DNA from: Bifidobacterium catenulatum DSM 16992 = JCM 1194 = LMG 11043
GTDB lineage: Bacteria > Actinomycetota > Actinomycetes > Actinomycetales > Bifidobacteriaceae
Assembly: GCF_001025195.1 (NCBI RefSeq)
Contig: NZ_AP012325.1
Coordinates: 62,001 to 126,000, forward strand
Direction of reading: 5' to 3'
Length of the DNA stretch: 64,000 bases
The notes under the pieces were generated by a model, which was given only the letters and a program-made list of their open reading frames with translations, was not told the DNA's origin and did no database searches. Positions 49,573-58,793 of this stretch are shown piece after piece (position 1 is the first letter of the stretch; the number at the start of each line of letters is the position of its first letter). A program made the translations under genes and the position numbers.

Positions 49573-51324
49573 ATGCTTCGCATTGTGCGATACCTCTCCA
49601 AAGCGGAGATAGTCCAGATGCTCATTGCACTGGTCAGCATTGTCGGTCAGATCTGGTTCGATCTGACGCTACCGGATTACATGGCCGACATCACGCAGCT
49701 CGTGGAAACGCCAGGCAGTGAAATGAGTGATATCTGGATAGCGGGCGGCAAAATGCTGCTCGTCTCGCTCGGATCGGTGGCGTGCGCGGTCGTCACCGGC
49801 TTCATCGCCGCGCGCGTCGGCGCGTCGTTCAGCCAACGTCTGCGCTCGCTCGAATTCAAGAAGGTGGAAAACTTCGGACCGGCGGAAATGAACCGTTTCT
49901 CCACCGCATCGCTCATCACCCGCTCCACGAACGACATCACGCAGATCCAGATGTTCGTGACCATGGGTCTGATGATGCTGGTCAAAGCGCCGATCATGGC
50001 CGTGTGGGCCGTATGTAAAATCGCGAACAAAGGCCTTGAATGGACGTTCGCCACTGGCATCGCAGTAGCCGTGCTGCTGGCGGTGATCGGCGTGATCATG
50101 AGCTTCGTCATGCCGAAGTTCAAGGCCATGCAGCGCCTGACCGACAATATCAACCTCGTGGCGCGCGAGAACCTCACCGGCCTGCGCGTGGTGCGCGCAT
50201 ACAACGCCGAGGAGTATCAGGAAGACAAGTTCACCGAAGCCAACAAGGAACTTACCGAGACCCAGCTGTTCACCAACCGCTCCATGGCCATCATGATGCC
50301 GTTGATGAACACCGTCATGAACGGTCTGATGCTGGCCGTCTACTGGATCGGCGCCTACCTCATCGACGCCGCCGAAGCGCTCGACAAGCTCACCACCTTC
50401 TCCAACATGGTGGTGTTCTCCAGCTACTCCATCCAGGTGATCATGAGCTTCCTGCTGCTGAGCATGGTGTTCGTGCTCTGGCCACGTGCCGACGTGTCCG
50501 CGCAGCGCGTGCTCGAAGTCATCGACACCGATCCGATGGTCGCCGACGGTGTGAAGACCGCCGGCAAGCCTGGCATGGAAGGCGAAATCGAATTCCGCAA
50601 CGTGAGCTTCGCCTACCCCGATTCGCGTCAAGCTATGTTGGAAGGCGTCAATTTCACAGCCAAGAAGGGCGAAACGGTCGCATTCATCGGCTCGACCGGC
50701 TCCGGAAAATCGTCTCTCATCAACCTCGTGCCGCGCTTTTATGACGCGACGCAAGGCGAGGTTCTCGTCGACGGCGTTGACGTGCGCGACTACACGCTCA
50801 AGGCGTTGCGCGACAAGATCGGCTACGTGCCGCAGCAGTCGTTCCTGTTCAAAGGCACGATTGCCAGCAATGTCGCGTACGGAGATACGGAACGCAACGA
50901 CGCCGACGTGAAGACGGCATGCGATGTCGCGCAGGCCACGGAATTCATCGACAAGAAGGACAAGAAATACGATTCCGGCATTGCACAGGGTGGTTCCAAC
51001 GTGTCGGGCGGGCAGAAACAGCGCCTGTCGATCGCACGCGCCGTTTACCGTCATCCGGAAATCCTGATTTTCGACGACTCCTTCTCTGCGCTTGATTTCA
51101 AGACCGATCGCGCCGTACGCGACGCGCTCGAACGGGAAGCGAAGAATTCCACGAAACTCATCGTCGCGCAGCGCATCGGCACCATTATGAACGCCGACCG
51201 CATCATCGTGCTCGACGATGGCAAAGTCGTTGGCCAAGGTACGCACCACGAACTGCTCGACAACTGCGAAGTATACCGGCAGATCGCCGAATCGCAGTTG
51301 AGCGAAGACGAGTTGAATCGCTGA
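49573..51324 (+). CDS. Heterodimeric ABC exporter, subunit with degenerate ATP site
   Basis: Half-transporter with six helices (about residues 15-310) fused to an ATPase domain (about 335-575). Walker A is GSTGSGKSS (about 372), the signature VSGGQKQR (about 478) is canonical, but Walker B reads ILIFDDS, with Asp in place of the catalytic Glu. That is the mark of the non-catalytic nucleotide site in heterodimeric exporters such as TM287/288, LmrCD and BmrCD. Its partner starts 14 bp downstream. These pairs export drugs or lipid-like compounds. Control by the upstream MarR is suggested by shared operators. The ATG at 49573 has GAAGGAA upstream. Confidence 0.93.
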   Translation: MLRIVRYLSKAEIVQMLIALVSIVGQIWFDLTLPDYMADITQLVETPGSEMSDIWIAGGKMLLVSLGSVACAVVTGFIAARVGASFSQRLRSLEFKKVENFGPAEMNRFSTASLITRSTNDITQIQMFVTMGLMMLVKAPIMAVWAVCKIANKGLEWTFATGIAVAVLLAVIGVIMSFVMPKFKAMQRLTDNINLVARENLTGLRVVRAYNAEEYQEDKFTEANKELTETQLFTNRSMAIMMPLMNTVMNGLMLAVYWIGAYLIDAAEALDKLTTFSNMVVFSSYSIQVIMSFLLLSMVFVLWPRADVSAQRVLEVIDTDPMVADGVKTAGKPGMEGEIEFRNVSFAYPDSRQAMLEGVNFTAKKGETVAFIGSTGSGKSSLINLVPRFYDATQGEVLVDGVDVRDYTLKALRDKIGYVPQQSFLFKGTIASNVAYGDTERNDADVKTACDVAQATEFIDKKDKKYDSGIAQGGSNVSGGQKQRLSIARAVYRHPEILIFDDSFSALDFKTDRAVRDALEREAKNSTKLIVAQRIGTIMNADRIIVLDDGKVVGQGTHHELLDNCEVYRQIAESQLSEDELNR

Positions 51325-51338
51325 AGGGGAGGACCAAC

Positions 51339-53183
51339 ATGGCAAGAGGACCAATGGGACGCTCTCGCGGACCTGTGGAAAAGCCGAAGGATTTCGGCGG
51401 TGTGATGAGCAAACTGGCGAAATTCTGCCGTCACTACATTCCTGTGATGATTTTCGCCCTGATTCTGGGTGCAGCCGGCACGATCTGCCAGATTGTCGGA
51501 CCGGACAAGCTCAAAGACATGACCAACGAGATCACGAAGGGACTGCCGGCCATGGTGCATGGCAGGCCGGTCATGAACTCGATTGATATGGATGCTGTTT
51601 CACGCATCGCATGGCTGCTTGTCGCGCTGTATGTTGGGTACGCGCTGCTGAGCTACCTGCAGAGCTGGTTGATGGCCAACGTTACGCAGCGCACCGCGCA
51701 GGAGCTGCGTGAGGCGATCAGCAAGAAGATTAATCGCCTGCCGCTCAAATATTTCGACAAGATCAGCTACGGCGATGTGCTCAGCCGCATCACCAACGAT
51801 GTGGACGCGATCGGCCAGACGCTCGGCCAGTCGGTCGGCTCGTTGATCACTTCAATCACGCTGTTCGTCGGCGCGCTCATCATGATGTTCTACAACAACG
51901 TGATTATGACGCTGTGCGCCATCGGTTCCGCGTTGCTTGGCCTGGTGGTCATGGGCGTGATCATGGTCGCCTCGCAGAAGTACTTCACCCGACAGCAGAT
52001 CGCGTTGGGAGATGTGAACGGGCACGTTGAGGAAATGTACACCGGCCACACCGTGGTCAAGGCGTACTGCGGCGAAGAGGACTCCATCGAACAGTTCGAG
52101 AAATACAACGATGATCTGTACGTCTCCGGCTGGAAGAGCCAGTTCCTCTCCGGCCTGATGATGCCGCTCATGAACTTCATCGGCAACTTCGGTTACGTGG
52201 TCGTGTGCGTGGTCGGCGCGGTGCTGGCCATGGACGGCAAGATCGAATTCGGCGTGATCGTGGCGTTCATGATGTACATTCGCCTGTTCACGCAACCGCT
52301 TTCCCAGTTCGCGCAGGCGTTCCAGAACCTGCAGCGCTGCGCTGCCGCTTCCGAACGCGTCTTCGGTTTCCTGGAAGAGCCGGAGCTGGCCGACGAATCC
52401 GGCAAGAAAGCACTGCTGGGTGTCGGTGTGGATGGCAAGCCGCAGCCGGTGCGTGGCGATGTGGAATTCAGTCACGTCCGGTTCGGCTACGAACCGGACA
52501 AGACGATCATTCACGACTTCTCTGCGTCGGTGAAGGCCGGCCAGAAGGTGGCCATCGTCGGTCCGACCGGCGCCGGCAAGACCACGATGGTCAATCTGCT
52601 GATGCGGTTCTACGAGATTTCCGGCGGCACGATTTCGATCGACGGCGTCGATACCAAGTCGGTTCCGCGCTGGAATGTGCACGACCAGTTCTCGATGGTG
52701 TTGCAGGACACGTGGGTGTTCCATGGAACGGTGCGTGAAAACATCGCATACTCGAAGCCGGGCGTCACTGACGAGCAGATTGTAGCCGCCTGCAAAGCCG
52801 TCGGCCTGCACCGCTACATCATGTCTCTGCCGAATGGATACGACACTGTGCTCGACGACAAGGCGTCGCTTTCGCAAGGTCAGAAGCAGCTGCTGACAAT
52901 CGCCCGCGCCATGGTTGAGGACGCGCCGATTCTGATTCTCGACGAGGCCACGTCCTCCGTGGATACCCGTACCGAGGAGTTGATTCAGAAGGCCATGGAC
53001 GCACTGACGGTGGGACGCACGAGCTTCGTGATCGCGCACCGACTGTCCACCATCCGCGACGCCGACATGATTTTGGTGATGAACGGCGGCGACATTGTGG
53101 AACGCGGCACCCACGAGGAACTGCTCGCTAGAAACGGCTTCTACGCCGACATCTATAACAGCCAGTTCACGCTGATCGACTGA
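51339..53183 (+). CDS. Heterodimeric ABC exporter, catalytic subunit
   Basis: Second half-transporter, 614 residues. Six helices lie at about 30-330 and the ATPase domain at about 360-600. Walker A GPTGAGKTT (about 407) and Walker B ILILDEATSSVD with the catalytic Glu are canonical, whereas the signature is SLSQGQKQ, a form common in the catalytic partner of asymmetric heterodimers. Together with the preceding subunit it yields one active and one degenerate ATP site. An N-terminal hydrophilic stretch (residues 1-28) is Arg/Pro-rich. The ribosome-binding site is GGGGAGG. The gene is followed within 60 bp by the convergent apbE. Confidence 0.93.
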   Translation: MARGPMGRSRGPVEKPKDFGGVMSKLAKFCRHYIPVMIFALILGAAGTICQIVGPDKLKDMTNEITKGLPAMVHGRPVMNSIDMDAVSRIAWLLVALYVGYALLSYLQSWLMANVTQRTAQELREAISKKINRLPLKYFDKISYGDVLSRITNDVDAIGQTLGQSVGSLITSITLFVGALIMMFYNNVIMTLCAIGSALLGLVVMGVIMVASQKYFTRQQIALGDVNGHVEEMYTGHTVVKAYCGEEDSIEQFEKYNDDLYVSGWKSQFLSGLMMPLMNFIGNFGYVVVCVVGAVLAMDGKIEFGVIVAFMMYIRLFTQPLSQFAQAFQNLQRCAAASERVFGFLEEPELADESGKKALLGVGVDGKPQPVRGDVEFSHVRFGYEPDKTIIHDFSASVKAGQKVAIVGPTGAGKTTMVNLLMRFYEISGGTISIDGVDTKSVPRWNVHDQFSMVLQDTWVFHGTVRENIAYSKPGVTDEQIVAACKAVGLHRYIMSLPNGYDTVLDDKASLSQGQKQLLTIARAMVEDAPILILDEATSSVDTRTEELIQKAMDALTVGRTSFVIAHRLSTIRDADMILVMNGGDIVERGTHEELLARNGFYADIYNSQFTLID

Positions 53184-53243
53184 GCGGTTGAGTGGCTGGC
53201 TTAAGTGGGGTGCTTTGGTTGGCTTGCTTGAGCCGACTGATGA

Positions 53244-54305
53244 TCAGAAGAAGCGGCCGGGAAAACTGGCGCTGATGGTGGCGTGACGGTCGGTGTCCAA
53301 CGTGGCGCAATCGAAGGCAAAAGTGTTGCTCAGCTCGTTCGGATCGGCAATGAACAGCGCCGTAGCCAACCCGTCTGCCACCGCAGTCGGATAGTCGGCG
53401 ACCGACGTGGATTGCACAGTAATCCATGTGGCTTCCATCTGCTGCGCGGGCAGGCCGTCGACGGCGTTGAGCAGATGATGAATAGCCAGATGTGTCCGTT
53501 CGTCAACCGCCACCTCCCAATGGCGGCGACTGGGCGCGCTCGCACAGAGCGCGCCATCGCAAATCTCTGCCACACCTACCGCACGGGACGAATCGTCCGG
53601 ATCCTCAAGCGCCACACGAATCGGGCTGGACGTGTGTACTAGCAGGTCGCCTCCAGCATCAATCACAAATTCCGGGAAGGTGTTCTCTCGATTGAAATCT
53701 GTTGCCCCAGCAGTGTGCGCCGAATCCTTCCGCATGGCGTGCTGTGGGTGCGGTTCATGAGGCACACATGACGGTTCCAAACCACCCAACAAACCACCCA
53801 ACAAATCAACCAGATAGCCTTTGCCGCACGCGCCGAAATCCAAATGAACCGAGCCATGCGTGACCAACGTCGTACCGTCTGAACGTACTACGTCATGTCC
53901 CCATACAGGGCGTCCGCGCAAAGCGCCCAAGCGCTCGACGGCGTCGGCTTCGACGGTGAAGCTCAGCGTGGGATCGTAACCGAGACGAATCAGATCCTCA
54001 CCCACGCACGGGTCGATCGCGCCGCGTGTGACGTCGTGTAGTGCGTCGTACAAATCAAACAGTGGGCCGGCCCAATTGGGAAAATCGAAATGCCCGCCAT
54101 GCTCCGCGTTTCCGATGCGCGTAACCAGCGAATCGGCGCGGAATCGCGAAAGCACATGCTCGTATCCGTCGATGAGTTGTTCCATTTTGGCACGCAGGTC
54201 CGTGGAAACCGGGCGGGCGGTCGAAACCAGCAAACCGGTGCCGAGCGCCTTGGGAAACGCGGTGGTGTAGGGCATGCGCTGCACGAGCGAAACGGAAGCA
54301 TCCAT
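53244..54305 (-). CDS. apbE: FAD:protein FMN transferase ApbE
   Basis: Enzyme that attaches FMN from FAD covalently to a threonine of target proteins. It has 353 residues from ATG 54303-54305. Family blocks: ALGTGLLVSTARP (about 20), RFRADSLVTRIGN (about 55), YDALHDVTRGAIDPCVGEDL (about 87), HLDFGACGKGYLVDLL (about 155), and FVIDAGGDLLVHTSSPIRVA (about 215) with the conserved GGD. There is no signal peptide or lipobox, so flavinylation would occur in the cytoplasm before export, or the enzyme is not exported. It is divergent from the iron locus, whose last gene encodes a lipoprotein with an FMN-attachment motif, the likely substrate. The frame upstream to 54482 is not convincing. Confidence 0.88.
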   Translation of the reverse strand: MDASVSLVQRMPYTTAFPKALGTGLLVSTARPVSTDLRAKMEQLIDGYEHVLSRFRADSLVTRIGNAEHGGHFDFPNWAGPLFDLYDALHDVTRGAIDPCVGEDLIRLGYDPTLSFTVEADAVERLGALRGRPVWGHDVVRSDGTTLVTHGSVHLDFGACGKGYLVDLLGGLLGGLEPSCVPHEPHPQHAMRKDSAHTAGATDFNRENTFPEFVIDAGGDLLVHTSSPIRVALEDPDDSSRAVGVAEICDGALCASAPSRRHWEVAVDERTHLAIHHLLNAVDGLPAQQMEATWITVQSTSVADYPTAVADGLATALFIADPNELSNTFAFDCATLDTDRHATISASFPGRFF

Positions 54306-54611
54306 AATCCTGATGCTAGCGCGTTCGTTCGTTGAGAGTGAGGCCTTATGTGCCCGTTTCGTCGATGCTGGTGCTTGGCTGCGGAACGTCCGGCGCGTCG
54401 AATTCAACAAGCATGCTGCGAGTGTGCCACTATGTGAGATGACACGCCGAAGATGGTAAAAACAGGAATGGCGGAATTCCACCGATTCTCCATACTCGAT
54501 ACATCAGAACAAATTAAAAATCAAGACTGTTCTTTAAAAAACTTTCGTTTTATCTTGGCTTTCGGTGCGCACATCGCACACTGAAAAGTTTTGAGAAGGA
54601 AGGTTTGGAAC
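54306..54611. promoter_or_regulatory. Divergent region between apbE and the iron operon
   Basis: 306 bp without a gene; the last 100 bp are A/T-rich and must hold the iron operon promoter. AGAACA (54506-54511) and TGTTCT (54528-54533) form an inverted pair 16 bp apart. No DtxR/IdeR-type 19-bp palindrome is recognisable. Confidence 0.4.
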
Positions 54612-56408
54612 ATGTCATCTCGCGTTGCGCAGCGCTACGCAACCGGTTCCTATGATCCGTGCGATCCACGAGTCTCGGCTTCCGGCCGTCTCGTCACGCT
54701 CGTCGCCGCGCTGATGATTGCGCTCGCCACGCTTTTCGCGACTACCGCGGTTCCGCAGTCGGCAATCGCCGCCGATGACGGTCAAACGAATTTTGATTCC
54801 TGGACTGCCGCTGCGAAGAATATCGAAGACCAGCTTGCAACCGCCGAAAAAGACTATAATGACGGCAATTACGGTCAGGCTGGCACCGATTTTCAGACCG
54901 CGCATTGGATCGGTTACGACGCATCCAACTTCTCGAAAGTCGTCAACGACACCATCAGCGCCGACAAGCAGAAGGAACTGCTACAGCAATTCACTGATCT
55001 TGAAGGGCTTGCCTATCAGCAGGACCAAGGCGACGCCATCGCAACCAAAATCGACGCGCTGACCGCCGAAATCAACGCAACCGCGCAAACGCTCGATGCG
55101 AACGCAGACCTCGCCAATCCTAAGGAATACGCGAAGCAGCGTGCCGCGCAAACCGCGGAAGAGCGCAAGAAGCTCGACGCGGCCAAGAAGAATTCGTCCA
55201 AAGGCAAAGGCGACCGTACGTGGAGTGAGGTTGCCAACGAAATGACCGTTATTCTCGACCAAGCATACGAGGCTGCCGCTGCTGGCAAGGGGGACGAAGG
55301 CGCCACGCTGGTCAACAACGCCTACTACCAGTACTACGAGAAGCTCGGCTTCGAAAAGAACGTGATGAACGCGATTTCCGGCGACCGTGTTTCGCAGGTC
55401 GAATACCAGTTCAAGATGACTCGTAAGACCATGCGCGACGGCGGTTCCGACAAGGAAATCAAGCAGCTCGTCGACGATTTGAAGAGCTGGCTCGTGAAAG
55501 ACGCGGCCGTCCTCGACAGTGGTGCGTCCGGCAATGTCAACGGCTTCACCAAGCTCGTTACCAGTTCCGCCGGTCAGGCGTTCCTCATTCTGATCCGTGA
55601 AGGCCTCGAAGCGCTGCTGGTGGTGGCCGCAGTAATCGCCTACCTGGTGAAGTCCGGCAACAAGCGTTTCGCCAGGTGGATCTACCTTGGTGTGGTCGCA
55701 GGTCTGGCCGGCTCCGGTTTGGTTGCCGTGCTCTTCACGTTCCTGTTCGGCGGTTCCGGCCCGATTCAGGAGATTTCCGAAGGCGTGTGTGCGCTTATCG
55801 CCACCCTCATGCTGCTGTGGACCAGCAACTGGATGCTCAACAAGAGCTCCGTGGAAGCGTGGAACAACTACATCAGGAACAAGACCGAAGCTGTTGTTGC
55901 CGGCGCGCAAAGCAAGGTCGAATCCGGTCAGGGCCTGGGCTTGGGCATGGTCACCTCGCTTGCCATGTTGAGCTTCCTTGCCGTGTTCCGTGAGGGTGCC
56001 GAAACGGTGATCTTCTACGAGTCCATCTACTCCATGAGCCAGGATGCGCACGGCATGTGGGTTGGCGGTCTGACCGCAGCCGCGGTGCTGATTGTCATCT
56101 TCCTGATTCTGCGATTCACTTCGGTGAAGATTCCGATCGGCCCGTTCTTCCTCGTAACTTCGATTTTGATGGCTGCATTGGTTGTCATTTTCGCGGGTGG
56201 CGGCATCCATGCGCTCATCGAGGGTGATCTTATTGAAGGTACCTACTTGAGCATTGTGCCAACTAACGATTGGATCGGCTTGTATCCGTACGTCGAAACG
56301 ATTGCGGCACAGGTGATTGCTGCGATCGCGGTGGTTGCGCTGTTCGTAGTCGGCTTCATCAAGAAACACAGGATGAAGTTGGCCGCACAAGCGGAACAGG
56401 CTAAGTAA
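54612..56408 (+). CDS. FTR1-family iron permease with extracellular domain
   Basis: High-affinity iron transporter, 598 residues. Signal-like helix at about 25-50 (LVTLVAALMIALATLFATTA). Then comes a ~260-residue extracellular, Lys/Asp/Gln-rich helical domain with two repeats of EfeO/FTR1-linker type. The seven-helix FTR1 core (about 315-590) carries both iron-path motifs, LIREGLEALLVVAAVIAYL (about 328) and FREGAETVIFYESIY (about 459). ATG 54612 follows AGAAGGAAGG. It heads a long iron operon with the P19 lipoprotein, as in Campylobacter and the enterobacterial Fet system. Bifidobacteria have a related FTR1/P19 ferrous-iron locus, which I recall as bfeUO in B. breve. Confidence 0.9.
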   Translation: MSSRVAQRYATGSYDPCDPRVSASGRLVTLVAALMIALATLFATTAVPQSAIAADDGQTNFDSWTAAAKNIEDQLATAEKDYNDGNYGQAGTDFQTAHWIGYDASNFSKVVNDTISADKQKELLQQFTDLEGLAYQQDQGDAIATKIDALTAEINATAQTLDANADLANPKEYAKQRAAQTAEERKKLDAAKKNSSKGKGDRTWSEVANEMTVILDQAYEAAAAGKGDEGATLVNNAYYQYYEKLGFEKNVMNAISGDRVSQVEYQFKMTRKTMRDGGSDKEIKQLVDDLKSWLVKDAAVLDSGASGNVNGFTKLVTSSAGQAFLILIREGLEALLVVAAVIAYLVKSGNKRFARWIYLGVVAGLAGSGLVAVLFTFLFGGSGPIQEISEGVCALIATLMLLWTSNWMLNKSSVEAWNNYIRNKTEAVVAGAQSKVESGQGLGLGMVTSLAMLSFLAVFREGAETVIFYESIYSMSQDAHGMWVGGLTAAAVLIVIFLILRFTSVKIPIGPFFLVTSILMAALVVIFAGGGIHALIEGDLIEGTYLSIVPTNDWIGLYPYVETIAAQVIAAIAVVALFVVGFIKKHRMKLAAQAEQAK

Positions 56409-56461
56409 GCGCCAATCAATAATCACAAGTAAATATTTAGAGATTTCCATAAGTTCCCAAC

Positions 56462-56475
56462 GTTCCTCGAGGAAC
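56462..56475. repeat. Perfect palindrome between FTR1 and P19 genes
   Basis: GTTCCTCGAGGAAC, 14 bp, just before the P19 ribosome-binding site (AAGGAAG). As RNA it is a small hairpin; a role in differential expression of the abundant P19 protein is possible. Confidence 0.55.
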
Positions 56476-56497
56476 CAAAGAAAAGGAAGAGAACACA

Positions 56498-57160
56498 ATG
56501 AAGAATAAGAAGATCGCCGCCCTGCTCGGCGTCCTGCTGGCCGGCTCCATGGCTTTCTCCCTGTCCGCATGCGGCAACTCCAACGATTCCGCATCCGACG
56601 CCAAGTCCGACACCTCCACTTCGAACGCCACCGACAGCTCCAGCGATTCCAGCGCTGACGACAGCTCCAATGCCGGCTTCGAAGAGATCCAGGTCGACGA
56701 GAAGCACTCCGATCAGGATGTTGACGCTCTGACCGTCAACGCCGTGTACTTCCAGCCGATCGATATGGAACCGTCCGGCATGGGCCTGAAGGCTGCCGAC
56801 GCTTCCTTCCACTTGGAAGCCGACATTCACGCCAACGAGAAGGGCACTAAGCTCGGCTACGGCAAGGGCGACTTCGTGCCGGATCTGACCGTGAACTACG
56901 AGATCATCAACAACGCGAACAACGAGACCGTTGATTCTGGTACCTTCATGCAGATGAACGCTTCCGATGGCCCGCACTACGGCGCCAACATCAAGCTCGA
57001 CGAAGCTGGCTCCTACAAGCTCGTGCTGAAGATCGAATCCCCGGAGAAGAAGGGTTGGATGCTCCACGTTGATCCGGAAACCGGCGTTGAGGGCCGCTTC
57101 TGGACCGAGCCGCTCGAGGTCACTTTCCCGGAGTGGAACTACACCCCGCAGGAGTGGTGA
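56498..57160 (+). CDS. P19-type periplasmic iron-binding lipoprotein
   Basis: A 220-residue secreted lipoprotein with signal peptide and lipobox LSAC (Cys25), a Ser/Asp-rich linker to about residue 65, then a P19/Tp34-type immunoglobulin-fold domain. Recognisable are NAVYFQPIDMEPSGMGLKAA (about 81) with the metal-site Met and Glu, DASFHLEADIHANEKG (about 101) with its His/Asp ligands, and DGPHYGANIKLDEAGSYKL (about 160) with the ligand His. P19 proteins bind copper and iron and hand iron to the FTR1 permease. Anchored outside the membrane, it is the likely substrate receptor of the preceding gene, 89 bp upstream. Confidence 0.92.
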   Translation: MKNKKIAALLGVLLAGSMAFSLSACGNSNDSASDAKSDTSTSNATDSSSDSSADDSSNAGFEEIQVDEKHSDQDVDALTVNAVYFQPIDMEPSGMGLKAADASFHLEADIHANEKGTKLGYGKGDFVPDLTVNYEIINNANNETVDSGTFMQMNASDGPHYGANIKLDEAGSYKLVLKIESPEKKGWMLHVDPETGVEGRFWTEPLEVTFPEWNYTPQEW

Positions 57161-57505
57161 TCTGGAACGTGAATTCCGGCACATGCCAAGCGAAACGGTT
57201 TGGATGTAAGCCTGAATTCATGTTGGGATTCAACTCGTGATCAACGCCGTTCCCGTATCGCGAAACGTATGCAAGTAGCGCGAATATGGGTACGGCGTTC
57301 GCGGTTGCTTGGATAGTCGTTCGACGTACTTAAGGCCGTCTGGCCGAGTCTACGGGCGAACAACCATCCAGGCAACCGCTCTCTTGCGTTTTAGGGGATG
57401 CGCTTTTGGGAGATAACGCGCTTTTTTGGGAATCTTGGTAAGGGGGTTCCTTTTGCGCGCTGAATTCACTAGGCTTTGACAGGGATATACGACGAAAGGT
57501 GTGAG
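57161..57505 (+). other. Intergenic region with two consecutive large RNA hairpins
   Basis: The 345 bp between the P19 and DUF2318 genes hold no gene but strong dyads. First, AACGCCGT…CCC…GTAT…CGCG (57243-57262) pairs with CGCG…ATAT…GGG…ACGGCGTT (57279-57299), about 19 bp with one mismatch and one bulge. Second, GCGGTTGCTTGGAT (57301-57314) pairs with ATCCAGGCAACCGC (57366-57379). T-rich tracts (57428-57434) lie further on. This may be a terminator/processing region that sets lower expression of the downstream genes, or a structured RNA. Confidence 0.55.
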
Positions 57506-58777
57506 ATGCTGACGCAGTACGTCACGGTGTTGCAGGGAACGCTGGCACCGGCTTTGCTGATTATGGCGCTGAACGTGATGCTCACGGTCGGTGAGGGTCG
57601 TGACAAGCCGTTGAGCGCGTACTGGCGTCTTGCGGGCTTCATTATCGGATTCGCGGGTGCCATTGTGTTCGCCGCGTTGCGTGCGACCGCGGTGATCAAT
57701 CAGCGTACGTTCGTCAATTACCCCACGTTGTGGTGTTGTGTGATTTTCGATGTCGCAGTGTTCGTTGTTGTGCTGTTCGCGCGTCGCATCACTACGAATT
57801 GGCATGATCATCGCGCGTTGCTTGATATTGCGAATGCGATTGGCGCTTTTGCGATTGCCGCCACCACCTTCCGTGCGTTGCCTGATGTAGTTTTGCGTTT
57901 GACGATTTTCGTGGAGCCGGGAGATCCGATCTTCACTTCGGATATGCTGCTTCGTGCGCTTGGTTTCGTATTGGGTGCGGTCACTGCGATTGTTGCGGCG
58001 TTGATTTTCCGTACGATGCGTTCCACTGCGATTCGTTGGTCGTTCACTACGGCCGTGCTGCTGCTGATTGCGCTGCTGTTTGTTTCGCATTTCACTGATC
58101 TTGCGCAGATTCTGCAGTCCAAGCGCATCGTTCATTTCCCTACGGAAGCGTTCCTGGCGTTGGTATGGTGCATTAATCATCAGCGTCATATGGTCATTGC
58201 CATGGTGTTGGTGTTCATTATTCCGGTGGCCGCCAGCATTGTGATGGGCTTCAAAATCAAGCCGGAAGGCGCCAATGAGGCCATTGTGCGATCGCATATC
58301 GCGTTCCGTCGTCGTGCGAAGGCGGCCGGCGCATGGAGCCTTGTTGCGATGATTGGCATCACGTTCGCGCTCACATATGGTGTGGCGCAAACGAAGAGGG
58401 TTATTACGCTGTCTCCGCCTGAGGATTATTCGCTGAGCGACGGCGTGGCCACCATCAAATTCAGCCAAATCAACGACGGTCATCTGCATCGCTTCCAATA
58501 CAAGGCGAAAGACGGCACAGTGATGCGTTTCATCATCATCAAGAAGAATGGTGGAGCGTACGGTGTTGGTCTTGATGCTTGTGATAACTGCGGTGACGCG
58601 GGCTATTACGAGAAGGATGGCAAGATCATCTGCAAGAAGTGCGATGTCGCCATCAACCTCGCCACTATCGGGTTCAAGGGCGGCTGCAATCCTGTGCCGT
58701 TCGATTATCAGGTTGAATCCGGCAAAATCGTAATTCAAACTTCAACGCTCGACGCATTGTCGACGCATTTCCAGTGA
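57506..58777 (+). CDS. Membrane Fe-S/metal-binding protein with DUF2318 domain
   Basis: A 423-residue protein with about eight to nine helices in the first 310 residues and a C-terminal soluble DUF2318 domain. The domain has VATIKFSQINDGHLHRFQYK, then two CxxC pairs (DACDNCGDAGY near 358 and ICKKCDVAIN near 375) and GGCNPVPFDY. The Cys set should bind an iron-sulfur cluster or metal. Homologues accompany FTR1/P19 genes in Campylobacter and enterobacterial Fet loci, where they are thought to pass electrons for iron reduction or oxidation. ATG 57506 follows GAAAGGTG. It precedes two permease genes by only 16 bp, so the four downstream genes form one unit. Confidence 0.85.
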   Translation: MLTQYVTVLQGTLAPALLIMALNVMLTVGEGRDKPLSAYWRLAGFIIGFAGAIVFAALRATAVINQRTFVNYPTLWCCVIFDVAVFVVVLFARRITTNWHDHRALLDIANAIGAFAIAATTFRALPDVVLRLTIFVEPGDPIFTSDMLLRALGFVLGAVTAIVAALIFRTMRSTAIRWSFTTAVLLLIALLFVSHFTDLAQILQSKRIVHFPTEAFLALVWCINHQRHMVIAMVLVFIIPVAASIVMGFKIKPEGANEAIVRSHIAFRRRAKAAGAWSLVAMIGITFALTYGVAQTKRVITLSPPEDYSLSDGVATIKFSQINDGHLHRFQYKAKDGTVMRFIIIKKNGGAYGVGLDACDNCGDAGYYEKDGKIICKKCDVAINLATIGFKGGCNPVPFDYQVESGKIVIQTSTLDALSTHFQ

Positions 58778-58793
58778 GCGGAAAGAGGTAGTC

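Noticed and set aside
54306..54611. DtxR/IdeR iron box before the iron operon
   Set aside because: No sequence resembling TTAGGTTAGCCTAACCTAA; only a loose AGAACA/TGTTCT pair is visible.
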